A stretch of DNA of 64,000 bases from Bradyrhizobium retamae (GCF_001440415.1 NZ_LLYA01000181.1:186001-250000); one strand, 5' to 3'. Positions 24,701 to 33,193 are shown, numbered from the stretch's first letter. Program-made: numbers and translations. The notes: generated by a model from the letters alone, not told the origin.

Positions 24701-24926
24701 GCTCCCGATCATGTGGAGCACCGGCACCGGCTCGGAGATCATGCAGCGCATTGCGGTGCCGATGATCGGCGGCATGATCTCCTCGACATTGCTGACGCTG
24801 ATCGTGATCCCGGCGGTATTCGGCATCATCAAGGGCTTTGGACTGCCTGGCGATCCCGAAAGCGGCAAGTCAGTCGCGGCGATTGCAACGAAAAAAGTCT
24901 CACGTGTTGTGGAGCCAGCCGAATGA
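21741..24926 (+). CDS. CusA-like heavy-metal RND efflux pump
   Basis: A 1061-residue inner-membrane proton antiporter of the HME-RND subclass, exporting Cu(I)/Ag(I) or related metals from the periplasm. The TM4 signature GAMVDAAIVMIENAHKHLE (about residue 395-415) is typical of HME pumps, and the N-terminus PLDAIPDLSDTQVIV and ARSRVLEFLN match CusA/CzcA. No CusC/OprM channel gene is seen nearby. Substrate (Cu/Ag versus Zn/Co/Cd) is inferred from the copper-like neighbours, not from the pump itself. Confidence 0.93.
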   Translation: MIARLIAWSARNLLLVLFGSGFAAAAGIYALVHLPLDAIPDLSDTQVIVYTEYPGQAPQVIEDQVTYPLTTAMLTVPKSKVVRGFSFFGVSFVYVIFEDGTDIYWARSRVLEFLNSAASRLPSGVTPSIGPDATGVGWVYQYAVISKELNLADTRAIQDWNLKFALAKAEGVAEIASVGGFVKQYNVILDPQRMRDRGITMQKMREAIRASNADVGGRTVELSEFEYVIRGKGYLKSINDLGNIVLKTDNGTPVLVRDVARVELGPDERRGIADLNGEGEVASGIVLQRFGVNALDVIENVKKRFKEIATSLPKSVEIVPVYDRSNLIYAAIDTLKHTLVEESIVVALVCIVFLLHVRSALVAILMLPVGVLMAFGAMKLLGLGSNIMSLGGIAIAIGAMVDAAIVMIENAHKHLERAEPGKSRVTILIEAAAEVGPALFFSLLIITVSFMPIFTLESQEGRLFSPLAFTKTFAMAAAALLSITLVPALMVIFVRGKIVPEHKNPINRFLIWVYRPVIKTVLRAKTLVVLLALGVLAASIWPARQLGTEFMPNLNEGTLLYMPTTLPGISVTKASELMQTQDRIIRSFPEVASVYGKAGRAATATDPAPSEMFETVVNLKPKEQWRNGMTIDGLIAEMDKALQFPGVSNAWTMPIKARIDMLSTGIRTPIGVKVMGTDLAGIETLAKQIEQVLKAVPGTSSAYAERGLGGYYLEITPNREALARYGIMVQDVQDTIATALGGQTVTTTVEGRQRFSVNMRYPRDLRDNPKAIASDILVPMPAGGAVPLGEVASVAPARGPSSIRTENGQLATYIYVDIRDRDLGGYVAEAQRAVQASIQFPAGYYVVWSGQYEYLERAIARLKIVVPVTLLIIFLLLYLNFRSVTETMIVMLSLPFALVGGLWLMWWLGFNLSVAVAVGFIALAGVAAETGVVMLIYLNQALAEITKRRQVQGQALTRSDLYDAIMEGAVERVRPKMMTVVAIMAGLLPIMWSTGTGSEIMQRIAVPMIGGMISSTLLTLIVIPAVFGIIKGFGLPGDPESGKSVAAIATKKVSRVVEPAE

Positions 24927-24934
24927 GGTGAGCC

Positions 24935-25687
24935 ATGATTTGCGCAGCGATCTCCCGTACGATGCCGAGCTTCAGGTTGGCGGCTGCTTCGGCCCTTATG
25001 GCTGTTCTCAGCTTCTCTTCTCTCCATGCGCAACAAGGCAATGCTGCTCGCGGCGAACGTAATTTCAGGGCCTGCGCAGCATGCCATTCGCTGGAGCGCG
25101 ATCGCAACATGACGGGACCGAGCCTTGCCGATCTATGGGGGCGCAGGGCCGGTACGCTGCCAAGCTTCGATCGCTTTTCCGATGCGTTGAAATCGTCCGG
25201 GTTGACGTGGGATGATCGAACGCTCGATCAATGGCTGACCGATCCGAAGCATCTCGTTCCGGGCAACGAGATGACGTTTGAGGGCATCAAGGAAGATCCC
25301 GCCCGAGCAGACCTCCTGGCATTCCTGAAGGAAGCCACTAAACCCAGCGCGGCGCCGAGCCAAAGTGCGCAACAGGGCCAGAGGGGCGGCATGGGAGGGA
25401 TGATGGGTGGCATGATGGGTGGCGCCGATCCAAATCTCAAGGCGCTCGAACCGGGCATTCATGTCAAAACCATCAGTTATTGCCGCGACACCTATCGTGT
25501 CACCACAGCCGACGGAAAAACACGCGCCTTCTGGGAGCGTAACCTCCGCTTCAGGACCGATACCAGCAAGGATGGGCCCGGGAAGGACGCGCCGGCTCTC
25601 TTGGGCGCTGGAATGATGGGTGATCGGGCTGCCGTGATCTTTTCGGCGCCGGAGGAAATCATGAAGTTCGTTGAACGCCGCTGCTAG
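24935..25687 (+). CDS. c-type cytochrome with Met/Gly-rich linker
   Basis: A 250-residue exported protein. After a signal peptide it has one cytochrome c domain with a CAACH haem motif (Cys47, Cys50, His51) and a probable Met ligand in GNEMTFEGI. A linker with GGMGGMMGGMMGG follows (about 150-163) and then a C-terminal domain of unknown type (HVKTISYCRDTYRV, AVIFSAPEEIMKFV) ending in RRC. Met-rich linkers in such proteins can coordinate Cu(I). It starts 8 bases after the pump gene, so it is very likely in its operon. Confidence 0.88.
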   Translation: MICAAISRTMPSFRLAAASALMAVLSFSSLHAQQGNAARGERNFRACAACHSLERDRNMTGPSLADLWGRRAGTLPSFDRFSDALKSSGLTWDDRTLDQWLTDPKHLVPGNEMTFEGIKEDPARADLLAFLKEATKPSAAPSQSAQQGQRGGMGGMMGGMMGGADPNLKALEPGIHVKTISYCRDTYRVTTADGKTRAFWERNLRFRTDTSKDGPGKDAPALLGAGMMGDRAAVIFSAPEEIMKFVERRC

Positions 25688-25854
25688 ACTTCCGGACAGA
25701 CCACTGTACCGTTCGGCCGCGGCTTTCCTTAGTCGATTGCGAACAAAAGCGTTCGTGGCAGTAACCGAGCGGGTGGCACGATCGGGTTACGCACGTTGGC
25801 AGGCGCGGTGTTTGGGCGGCGACTGTTGCGCTGGTAACTTACAGCACTTCAGCC

Positions 25855-25971
25855 TCAATGGGAGCGAAGATATTTGACCGCCGCAGCGATCCCAAGAATC
25901 AGAAAAACAACGACGAGAAGCCAGATCAGGCCCATGCCTATCATCATTCCGCCGGACATCAGATCCATCAT
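25855..25971 (-). CDS. 38-residue single-span membrane protein
   Basis: A short protein, MMDLMSGGMMIGMGLIW then a hydrophobic span (LLVVVFLILGIAAAV) and a basic end. The N-terminus has seven Met in 13 residues, the kind of composition seen in copper-handling small proteins. ATG 25971 has TTGGAG upstream and the gene lies behind an EcfG-like promoter (26052-26076). It sits within the metal island, though function is unproven. Confidence 0.68.
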   Translation of the reverse strand: MMDLMSGGMMIGMGLIWLLVVVFLILGIAAAVKYLRSH

Positions 25972-26051
25972 GACCGGACTCCAAATGCGGTGAATGTCGC
26001 AGCTGCGAGCAAGCCGAGTGACCCAGCCCTTTCCGATAAATAACAGCGTCT

Positions 26052-26076
26052 AACGAGCACCCGAGAAAAAGGTTCC
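26052..26076 (-). promoter_or_regulatory. putative EcfG (general stress) promoter
   Basis: Read on the minus strand: GGAAC (26076-26072), 16 bases, CGTT (26055-26052). It fits the EcfG consensus in sequence and spacing. The transcript would start about 75 bases before ATG 25971. Confidence 0.6.
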
Positions 26077-26230
26077 TCTTTGGTACCTCCGCGGTGTTGG
26101 ACGGGCGCAGGGGCGCGTCGGGCTTTATCGCGCCGCACTTTCACGTCGCTGTGAACCTGTAACCGGCAGCCGAGCTTTTCCGAGGCTGCCGCCTGTCTGA
26201 GTGAGGACGGACACTTTGCACGCCGCATTT

Positions 26231-26860
26231 CTACGCTGGCTGAGCCTTCAATTCACCAGCGGATTGGCGCACCACCACGAATGCGCCTTGAAGCGCAAGT
26301 CCGGCCATGCAGGAAGCGACAATCACATCCGGCCAACCGGTACCGGTGCCAAACACGCCGAGCGCGGCCAGCAGTACCGCGAGATTGCCCAGAACGTCGT
26401 TACGCGTACAAATCCAGGCCGAGCGCATATTGGCGTCGCCGTTGCGATAGGCCCATAGGAGTCCGAATGACGCAGCATTGGCGGCAAGGGCAATGACACC
26501 GATCGCACCCATGGTGAGTGCACTCGGCAGCGTCCCTTGTGCGGCGTGCCAGATGGCCATGGCAATCACCCACAAGCCGAAGGCTCCCATGGTAGCGCCC
26601 TTGGCAAGCGCTGCTGATGCGCGATAGCGTAGTGCCATCCCAACCACAAAGAGGCTAATCACGTAGTTTCCCGCGTCGCCGAGAAAATCGAGCGCGTCGG
26701 CCTGGAGCGAAGCCGATCCCGCCGCCAAGCCTGCGACGACCTCTGCGAGGAACATGGCGGCATTAATGCCAAGGACCACCCAAAGAACCCGGCGATAAGC
26801 CGGATTGCCGCGGTTCCGGTCCAAGTTCAGGGGCGGAGGTGTGCAACAAGCATCGGCCAT
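26231..26860 (-). CDS. CDF-like cation transporter
   Basis: A 209-residue membrane protein of the cation diffusion facilitator type with about six spans (VLGINAAMFLAEVVAGLAAG and VVALAANAASFGLLWAYR). The CDF-like metal-site segments are ADALDFLGDAGNY in span 2 and SAWICTRNDVLGN in span 5. The soluble C-terminal domain of full-length CDFs is absent, making it a short form like DmeF-type relatives. The N-terminus carries a Cys pair (MADACCTPPP). Metal probably Zn, Co or Ni, not determined. Confidence 0.85.
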   Translation of the reverse strand: MADACCTPPPLNLDRNRGNPAYRRVLWVVLGINAAMFLAEVVAGLAAGSASLQADALDFLGDAGNYVISLFVVGMALRYRASAALAKGATMGAFGLWVIAMAIWHAAQGTLPSALTMGAIGVIALAANAASFGLLWAYRNGDANMRSAWICTRNDVLGNLAVLLAALGVFGTGTGWPDVIVASCMAGLALQGAFVVVRQSAGELKAQPA

Positions 26861-27054
26861 CCAAGGAAGGTAGTACGCAAGTTCGTGTTACACAATTGCG
26901 CGACCAGGAGAGCGACAGTTGACCCTGGAGCAGTGCGAGAGTTGCGTTGCATATTCATTGGCCAATCACGATCCTGACAAGCTCCGTGAAATCCATCATC
27001 GGGGTTACGCGCCGGCCTGATGGGACGCGCGAGCAGAACTGATGGAGACGAGTT

Positions 27055-27666
27055 ATGGGCTTCTACAACGACATCATCCTGCCGCGGGTTTGCGATCTTG
27101 CGATGCGCAACAAGCAGCTTCGGCCATATCGCGAGCGGGTGATCGGCGCGGCCGAAGGTCGAGTGCTCGAGATCGGGATCGGTTCGGGCCGCAACTTGCC
27201 GTTCTATCGGCCGCCGGTGAGGGAGCTCTTGGCGCTGGAGCCGGCCCCGAAGCTCATCGCAATGGCCCGCGATGCTCTGCATCCGGGTACGCCGGTCAAC
27301 TTCATCGAGGCTTCGGCGGAAGCCATTCCGCTCGATGACCGCAGCGTCGATACGGTGGTGACGACCTGGACCTTGTGCAGCATTCCGGATGCCGCCATGG
27401 CGCTCACCGAAATGCGGCGCGTGCTTCGCCCTGGCGGCAAGCTCTTGTTCGTGGAGCACGGCATGGCGCCGGACAAGAATGTGAGGCGATGGCAGGACTG
27501 GCTGACGCCGGCCTGGAAATGCATCAGCGGCGGTTGTCACCTCAATCGACCGATCAGCACGATGATCGAAGCTGCAGGCTTCAGGATTGATCGGGTGGAG
27601 ACCGGCTATATGCCAGGACCGAAGGCGATGACCTTCATGTATGAAGGCAGCGCCCGGCCGAACTAG
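27055..27666 (+). CDS. class I SAM methyltransferase (UbiE/METTL7-like)
   Basis: A 203-residue methyltransferase with motif I VLEIGIGSGRNLPFY, post-I acidic LALEPAPKLIAMA, motif II VVTTWTLCSIPDA and the motif III region EMRRVLRPGGKLLFVEHG. It has a short N-terminus (MGFYNDIILPRVCDLAM). UbiE- and METTL7-like proteins methylate small molecules or lipids. Its position at the end of the metal island is the only functional hint. The chemoreceptor gene converges on it from 27672. Confidence 0.88.
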   Translation: MGFYNDIILPRVCDLAMRNKQLRPYRERVIGAAEGRVLEIGIGSGRNLPFYRPPVRELLALEPAPKLIAMARDALHPGTPVNFIEASAEAIPLDDRSVDTVVTTWTLCSIPDAAMALTEMRRVLRPGGKLLFVEHGMAPDKNVRRWQDWLTPAWKCISGGCHLNRPISTMIEAAGFRIDRVETGYMPGPKAMTFMYEGSARPN

Positions 27667-27671
27667 CCAGC

Positions 27672-29780
27672 CTATGCCGCGCGCACCTGATCAAGAAACG
27701 CGTCGACCTGCTCGCGCAGTTGCTGCGACTGCCGCGACAGATTGCCGGCGGCGGTCTCGACCTGGCTTGCCGCTGCGCCAGTGGCTGCCGCGCCCTCGGT
27801 GACGCCGCCGACATTGGCGGACACTTCCTGGGTGCCGGCCGCAGCCTGTTGCACATTGCGCGCGATCTCCTGGGTTGCCGCGCCCTGTTGCTCGATCGCA
27901 GAGGCGATGGTTGTTGCGATCTCGCTGATTTCGCCGATGGTCTTGCCGATCGCCTCGATCGAGACGACGGATTTCTGCGTGGCTCCCTGGATCGCCGATA
28001 TCTGGGAGGCGATCTCCTCGGTGGCTTTTGACGTCTGCTCGGCGAGGCTCTTGACCTCAGCCGCGACCACGGCAAAGCCCCTGCCACTGTCGCCGGCACG
28101 CGCCGCTTCGATGGTGGCATTGAGCGCCAGCAGATTGGTCTGCGAAGCGATGTTGTTGATCAGCTTAACGATGTCGCCGATCCGCTGGGCCATCGCTGCA
28201 AGGCCCTGAATTTCGGCGTTGGTGCCCTGTGCTTCCTGCACGGCTTTTGCCGCGATCACCGCCGACTGGCTGACTTGCCGGCTGATCTCGGTGACGGACG
28301 CGGACAATTCCTCCGTGGCGGTGGCTACCGTCTGCACGTTGCTCGACGTTTCCTGCGCGCCCGACGCCACGGCCGAGGCCTTGTTGGTATTTTCGGTTGC
28401 GACCGCCGCCATTCTCTCGGCGGTGTCACGCATTTCGATGATCGATGTCGCGACGGCATCGAGCACGCGGCTGGCGCTCTGGTCGAAGCCTGAAGTCAGC
28501 GTCTCCATCACCTGTTGACGTTGCTCTTTCTTCTGTTGCTCCGCTCGCTGTTCGGAAGCCAGTGCGTTCGCCCTGACGGCATTGTCGCGGAAGACTGCGA
28601 CTGATCGCGCCATCTCGCCAACTTCATCAGCCCGCGCCAGCGCAGGAATGTCGATCGACAGGTCGCCGCCGGCAAGGCGCTGCATGGCGGCCGTCATGGC
28701 GGTCAGGGGACGGATCACGCGCCGGGACAGTATCCAGATCGACCCCATGCCGACAACGATACCGAGCAGCGTGACGAGGGCGACGAGAATGAGCTGGGTT
28801 CTTGCCGCCGCAGCCTTGGCCGCCGCGTGGACATTGGTGACGTCGACCGCGGCATCCTTGATCCGGACGATGGATTCCAGCGCAGGGTTCGACGCGTCGT
28901 ACCATTGCTGGACCGTCATCGGATAACCGGCGCCCGCGATGCCTGCCTTGTAGATCGTATCGGTTTGAGCCTTGAAATTGCCGAGGAAGTTTTGCTCGGC
29001 GGCGGCAACGGCAGAGACAAGCGGCGACGCCGCACCGGCGGTTAGATCGCGTATCGTCTGCCAGTTCGACTGCACCTGCCCGCGCCAATTGGCGATGTCA
29101 CGCTGCTGCTCGGCCGATAGCGCGCGGCCGGCCGAGATATTGCCGGCGTGAACGGCGCGTTCGCGGCCGGCATATTCGCGCATCAAGAAAGCGCTCTGCT
29201 TGACCATCGTAAGCTCGCCGACGATGGCGTCTTCCCTGCTGATTTCGCGCGAGGCAATGGTCCAGAGCGATTGAATCCGGGTCAGGAGGTCGGAGACGGC
29301 CGGGTACCAGGATTTGAGCAGTTCGGCATCGCGCTGCTCCTTCGGAATTTGAAGGGCGGAATCTGCGCTGCGGCGGAGCTGCTTGACACGTTCATAGGTC
29401 TGCTCGACGTCGGCAATCAGCTTCTTGCCTTCCGGCGTCGCGGTGGCGGCAATCTGCCGGAGCGCCGGGGCCAGCACGGCATCGCCCTGCGAACGGCGCT
29501 TCTGGATCACTTCGCCGGTCTGAGCATTTGCCGGGGCAGGCGCCTGCAAGGCCGTGTTGGTCTGACCGCGTTCAAGCTGAATGTTCTCTAATCCCTTGAG
29601 CAGGTGATCGGCGTTTGCATTCACCTCGGCAACGCGGACGGCGGCCGTGTAGCTGCGCCAGGCATCTGCGCCGTTAATGGCGCAGGAGATCAGGACCAGT
29701 ACCGCGAGCACCCCGACGATCACGGCGAGGGTGGTCTTGACGGTGAGTGTGCCCGAAAGGGCCTCGCGCTTCGAATGCAT
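27672..29780 (-). CDS. methyl-accepting chemotaxis protein
   Basis: A 702-residue transmembrane chemoreceptor. TM1 about 12-37 (TTLAVIVGVLAVLVLISC), a large periplasmic sensory region to about 320, TM2 (ILVALVTLLGIVVGMGSIW), a HAMP domain to about 400, then the cytosolic signalling helices with the conserved tip NLLALNATIEAARAGDSG (about 590). The C-terminus (FLDQVRAA) has no NWETF-type CheR/CheB docking pentapeptide. The ligand cannot be told from sequence. It is not part of a che operon here. Confidence 0.95.
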   Translation of the reverse strand: MHSKREALSGTLTVKTTLAVIVGVLAVLVLISCAINGADAWRSYTAAVRVAEVNANADHLLKGLENIQLERGQTNTALQAPAPANAQTGEVIQKRRSQGDAVLAPALRQIAATATPEGKKLIADVEQTYERVKQLRRSADSALQIPKEQRDAELLKSWYPAVSDLLTRIQSLWTIASREISREDAIVGELTMVKQSAFLMREYAGRERAVHAGNISAGRALSAEQQRDIANWRGQVQSNWQTIRDLTAGAASPLVSAVAAAEQNFLGNFKAQTDTIYKAGIAGAGYPMTVQQWYDASNPALESIVRIKDAAVDVTNVHAAAKAAAARTQLILVALVTLLGIVVGMGSIWILSRRVIRPLTAMTAAMQRLAGGDLSIDIPALARADEVGEMARSVAVFRDNAVRANALASEQRAEQQKKEQRQQVMETLTSGFDQSASRVLDAVATSIIEMRDTAERMAAVATENTNKASAVASGAQETSSNVQTVATATEELSASVTEISRQVSQSAVIAAKAVQEAQGTNAEIQGLAAMAQRIGDIVKLINNIASQTNLLALNATIEAARAGDSGRGFAVVAAEVKSLAEQTSKATEEIASQISAIQGATQKSVVSIEAIGKTIGEISEIATTIASAIEQQGAATQEIARNVQQAAAGTQEVSANVGGVTEGAAATGAAASQVETAAGNLSRQSQQLREQVDAFLDQVRAA

Positions 29781-30319
29781 GGGGATACCTTCCGGCTGGC
29801 GGCCCCTTGATGACGGCCTCTTTCGTTACTACCAGCCCGCCGTTACCAAGCCGCTAATTGGAGCGCTGGGTTGTAACGCCAAAGTACTGTCTTGAAAGCC
29901 TTTTCGACATTTTCTGATACGCGTTCGGACGAGCCACGTCCCTCAAGTTGCAGGCGCGGACAGGGTCGGCAGCATGCCGCGCGAGGATGAAGCTCCGACG
30001 ATCGATCCGGTGCATCCGACGAGATCAGACTCGCCGCGCGGAAGGCGACTGGGAAGTAGTTGCCACGATCCTTGTCCCAGGCGGCTGCTGTTCCCCAAAG
30101 TGGCCAGTTGGTGCGCAGGCAAGCGAAGCGGTGCGATGACCCAAAGAGTCGCTTCTTGGTGGCGGGCTGCCACCCCAAACTTGTGACGCCTTTCACTATT
30201 GCCCCAAAAAGGATCAGATAAGCTTGGTCGGTCCGAGCAACTGCGTCGGGCGTACGTGACCTTTTGAATTTTTTCCGATCACATTGACGTACTCCTTTCC
30301 AGGAGGAACACGTGTCAGA
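29781..30319. other. interval with no supported gene
   Basis: About 540 bases between the chemoreceptor start and the monooxygenase remnant. Several short frames exist but none has a ribosome site together with a plausible product. No clear terminator or repeat was seen. Confidence 0.4.
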
Positions 30320-30696
30320 TTTTACGATGCCCTCTGCCGCTTCAATCCAGTGTTCGGCCAGGGTATGAGCGTGGCAGCGCAGGAAGCCGTGATCCTGGAC
30401 CGGTTGTTGACGGAAGATGCCCCATGGAGCGCCTGGCACGTGACTTCTTCGCTGCCATCCAGGACACCATCGCGACGCCATGGGGCGTTGCCGTCAACGA
30501 TTTTGTCTATCCCGCCACGCGCGGCGTGCGGCCCGCCGATCTCGCGCAGCGCCTGCAATATGGTATGGCTTTGACCAAATTCGCCGCGCAGGATCCCGAG
30601 GTGCACCGGCTGACCGTAGAAGTCTCGCAGCTCCTCAAGCCGCAGGCTGCGCTGCGTGAGCCAGCGCTCGCGGCGCGCGTGATGTCGCTAATATGA
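30320..30696 (+). pseudogene. remnant of an FAD-dependent monooxygenase
   Basis: The C-terminal piece of a flavoprotein monooxygenase. From about 30326 one frame reads DALCRFNPVFGQGMSVAAQEA, the FAD-binding DxxxxxxPxxGqG segment of such enzymes, as far as LLTEDAPWS. Near 30420 homology jumps to another frame, MERLARDFFAAIQDTIATP, which then reads to the stop at 30694-30696 (VSQLLKPQAALREP). The N-terminal half, with the first FAD motif, is missing. So it is 5'-truncated and frameshifted. It lies just before an epoxide-hydrolase-like gene. Confidence 0.75.
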
Positions 30697-30717
30697 CGGG
30701 CAATGTGGGGGACCGCG

Positions 30718-31671
30718 ATGGACTTTGTCACCGTGACGAACGGAGCGATCAAGCTCAACGTGGCCGTCAGCGGCTCGGGCCCGCTGATTGTCTGCGTACA
30801 TGGATTCCCGGAGCTCGGGTACTCCTGGCGGCACCAGATCGCGCACTTTGCGGCAGGAGGTTTTCGGGTAGCCGCGCTTGACGTGCGCGGCTACGGACAG
30901 AGCTCTAAGCCGAGAGAGATCACGGCATACACGCTACGTCATCTCGCCTCGGACGTCGTTGCTGTGATCGAGCATATGGGAGATGGCCCGGCCGTTCTGT
31001 TCGGCCACGACTGGGGCGCGCCCATCGTATGGCACACGGCGCTGTTTCACCCCGACAAAATCAGGGCGGTGGCTGGTTTGAGCGTGCCGTTCCGTCCGCG
31101 CGGACCCGTGCCCTTCATCGAACTTGCGCGATCCATCTACAAGGGACGCTTCTTCTACCAGATCTATTTCCAGCAAGAGGGCGTGGCGGAGGCCGAACTG
31201 GAGACGGACATCGCCGGTGCCCTGCGCAAGGTGTATTTTGCACTGTCCGGGGCGGCGCCTCACAACAAGTGGCTCGAGCCGAAGCTGGCGGAGGCACGGC
31301 TGCTGGATGGGCTCGTCGATCCGCAGCCCTTTCCAGGCTGGATGGGTGAGACCGATCTGGCGGTCTATGTCGAAGCGTTTCGGGCCGGCGGCTTTCGCGG
31401 TCCACTCAACCGATACCGCGCACAGACACTCGACTTTGCCGAGCTGGCCGAATTGAGCGGACGCAGTATTGAGCAGCCATCGGCCTTCATCGCCGGCGAG
31501 CGTGACCCCGTGCGCGCCTTCGTCCCGGGCGTGGATCTTTATGCCGACCCCGGAGTAGCTTGCTCCGCTTTCCGCGGATCCACCATCATCCCCGGTATCG
31601 GACATTGGGTGCAGCAGGAGGCGCCAGAGGAGACTAACGCGGCGCTCGAGGCGTTCGTGCGGGGGCTGTAG
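30718..31671 (+). CDS. alpha/beta hydrolase, epoxide-hydrolase type
   Basis: A 317-residue enzyme. The HGFPE oxyanion motif (residues 28-32), nucleophile Asp98 in LFGHDWGAP and the catalytic His in GIGHWVQQE mark an epoxide hydrolase or haloalkane-type relative that uses Asp as nucleophile. The lid region begins after VPFRPRGPVP. ATG 30718 has GGGGGA upstream and is preferred to the ATG at 30703. Its neighbour is the remnant of an FAD monooxygenase, which could have made an epoxide substrate for it; this is inference. Confidence 0.9.
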   Translation: MDFVTVTNGAIKLNVAVSGSGPLIVCVHGFPELGYSWRHQIAHFAAGGFRVAALDVRGYGQSSKPREITAYTLRHLASDVVAVIEHMGDGPAVLFGHDWGAPIVWHTALFHPDKIRAVAGLSVPFRPRGPVPFIELARSIYKGRFFYQIYFQQEGVAEAELETDIAGALRKVYFALSGAAPHNKWLEPKLAEARLLDGLVDPQPFPGWMGETDLAVYVEAFRAGGFRGPLNRYRAQTLDFAELAELSGRSIEQPSAFIAGERDPVRAFVPGVDLYADPGVACSAFRGSTIIPGIGHWVQQEAPEETNAALEAFVRGL

Positions 31672-32070
31672 CGCGGTCGGCGCCTCGCGCGACAAGACAT
31701 TGGATCGTCTACGTGGTGCTGGCGGCCGGTGCAGCATCGAGAGCCGGCCACTCCGCCGGGCGGCGGCAGAGACATATCGTCCAAGTCCTTTTGTTCAAGT
31801 TGTTTTCCAAGGCCTTTCGCCGCACGCTCTACGACTGACGTAGGCAGGAAAATCGTGCGGTGCAACAAGCAGCGGTGAAATCCATCAGCGCGACTCCGCG
31901 CAAACGCACAGCCACGCTGCAGCAGTCTGCCGGCGCATGCTGCGGTCAGAAAGCAAGATGACAACCTGAGGCGATGGTGGCAGAATGGTGGCAGACGTGG
32001 TTTCAAGCTTGGCGACTAACAAGAAACAAAGAGAAGCGATCGCCAAGGTCACGTCGTCCAAGGGAGGAGA
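31672..32070. other. intergenic region before TRAP locus 1
   Basis: 399 bases with no gene. A direct repeat of 11 bases (ATGGTGGCAGA twice, at about 31974-31995) may be a regulator site for the transporter. A weak sigma-54-like string (TGGCAGACGTGGTTTC) overlaps it but lacks the TTGC element. Confidence 0.4.
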
Positions 32071-33183
32071 TTGCTCATGAAACGCTTGTTTCTGGGATTA
32101 GTCGCCGTTGCCCTTATCGCATCGGCGTTCGTCGGATCCACCACTGCAGTCATGGCGCAGACGAAGGTGCTGAAGATGCAGGCCACATGGCCGGCGTCGC
32201 TTACGCTCTATGATAACTTCACCTATTTCGCAGAGCGGGTGAACAAGCTATCGGCCGGCGCGCTGAAGATCGAAGCAATGCCCGCCGGCCAGGTCGTGCC
32301 GGCGTTCGAGGTACTGGATGCGACCCACAAGAAGGTGCTCGACGGAGCGCATGCGTGGGCCGGCTACTGGACCGGCAAGAACAAGACCGCAATCCTTTTC
32401 ACCGGCGGTCCCGGCGGCACGTTCGGCATGGACTTCATGGACGTGATGGGCTGGCTCTATCACGGCGGCGGCCTCGAGCTTTACAACGAGTTCTATCAGA
32501 AGGAGCTCAACCTCAACGTCGTCGTGTTCCCCATCCTGCCTGCAGGGCCGCAGGCGTTCGGCTGGTTCAACAGGCCGATCCAGACGGTCGAGGACATGAA
32601 GGGCATGAAATGCCGCCAGACCGGCATGGCCGGCGAAGTGTGGCAGGCGCTCGGCTTCACGGTGGTCAACATGCCGGGCGGCGAAATCATTCCCTCCGCG
32701 CAGCGCGGCGTGATCGATTGCGCGGAATGGGTCGGCGGCATCGAGGACATGCGGCTCGGCTTCCACAACGTCTGGAAGTACCACTATTCGCCCGGCCTGC
32801 ACGAGAACGTGACGGTCGGCGAAATCGTGATCAACGGCGATGTGTGGAAGGAGCTCAGCGCTCAGCACCAGGAGATCATCAAGTCGGCGGCCAACGAGAC
32901 GTTCCTCGTCTGGTGGACCAAGTGGCAGCGCCAAAACGCCGATGCGCTGACTGAGATGCAGCAGAAGCACGGCGTGCAGATCCTGCGCACGCCGCCCGAG
33001 ATCCTGCTGACCTTTATCAAGAAGTGGGACGAGATCGCGGCGGCCGAGAGCGCCAAGAACCCGTTCTTCAAGAAGGTGCACGACTCGCAGAAGGCCTATG
33101 CCAGCGCTGTGGTGCCGTACAAGCGGTCCTATTTCCCGCCATACTCTTTCATGGCAAACTACTACTTCCCCGTCGAGAAATAG
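32071..33183 (+). CDS. TRAP transporter substrate-binding protein (DctP type, locus 1)
   Basis: A 370-residue periplasmic solute-binding protein of a TRAP system. A signal peptide (LFLGLVAVALIASAFVG) ends near residue 30, followed by the typical TRAP fold: MQATWPASLTLYDN, MPAGQVVPAFEVLDA, and the conserved CRQTGMAGEV and MPGGEIIPSAQRGVID regions. Ligands of this subgroup are usually small carboxylates, but the specific one is unknown. The paralogue at 60390 is diverged. Two downstream genes encode the membrane subunits. Confidence 0.93.
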   Translation: MLMKRLFLGLVAVALIASAFVGSTTAVMAQTKVLKMQATWPASLTLYDNFTYFAERVNKLSAGALKIEAMPAGQVVPAFEVLDATHKKVLDGAHAWAGYWTGKNKTAILFTGGPGGTFGMDFMDVMGWLYHGGGLELYNEFYQKELNLNVVVFPILPAGPQAFGWFNRPIQTVEDMKGMKCRQTGMAGEVWQALGFTVVNMPGGEIIPSAQRGVIDCAEWVGGIEDMRLGFHNVWKYHYSPGLHENVTVGEIVINGDVWKELSAQHQEIIKSAANETFLVWWTKWQRQNADALTEMQQKHGVQILRTPPEILLTFIKKWDEIAAAESAKNPFFKKVHDSQKAYASAVVPYKRSYFPPYSFMANYYFPVEK

Positions 33184-33193
33184 GGCTTCATCC

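Noticed and set aside
31980..31996. sigma-54-like promoter before TRAP locus 1
   Set aside because: The GG element is present but the -12 TTGC element is replaced by TTTC, and the match overlaps a tandem repeat.
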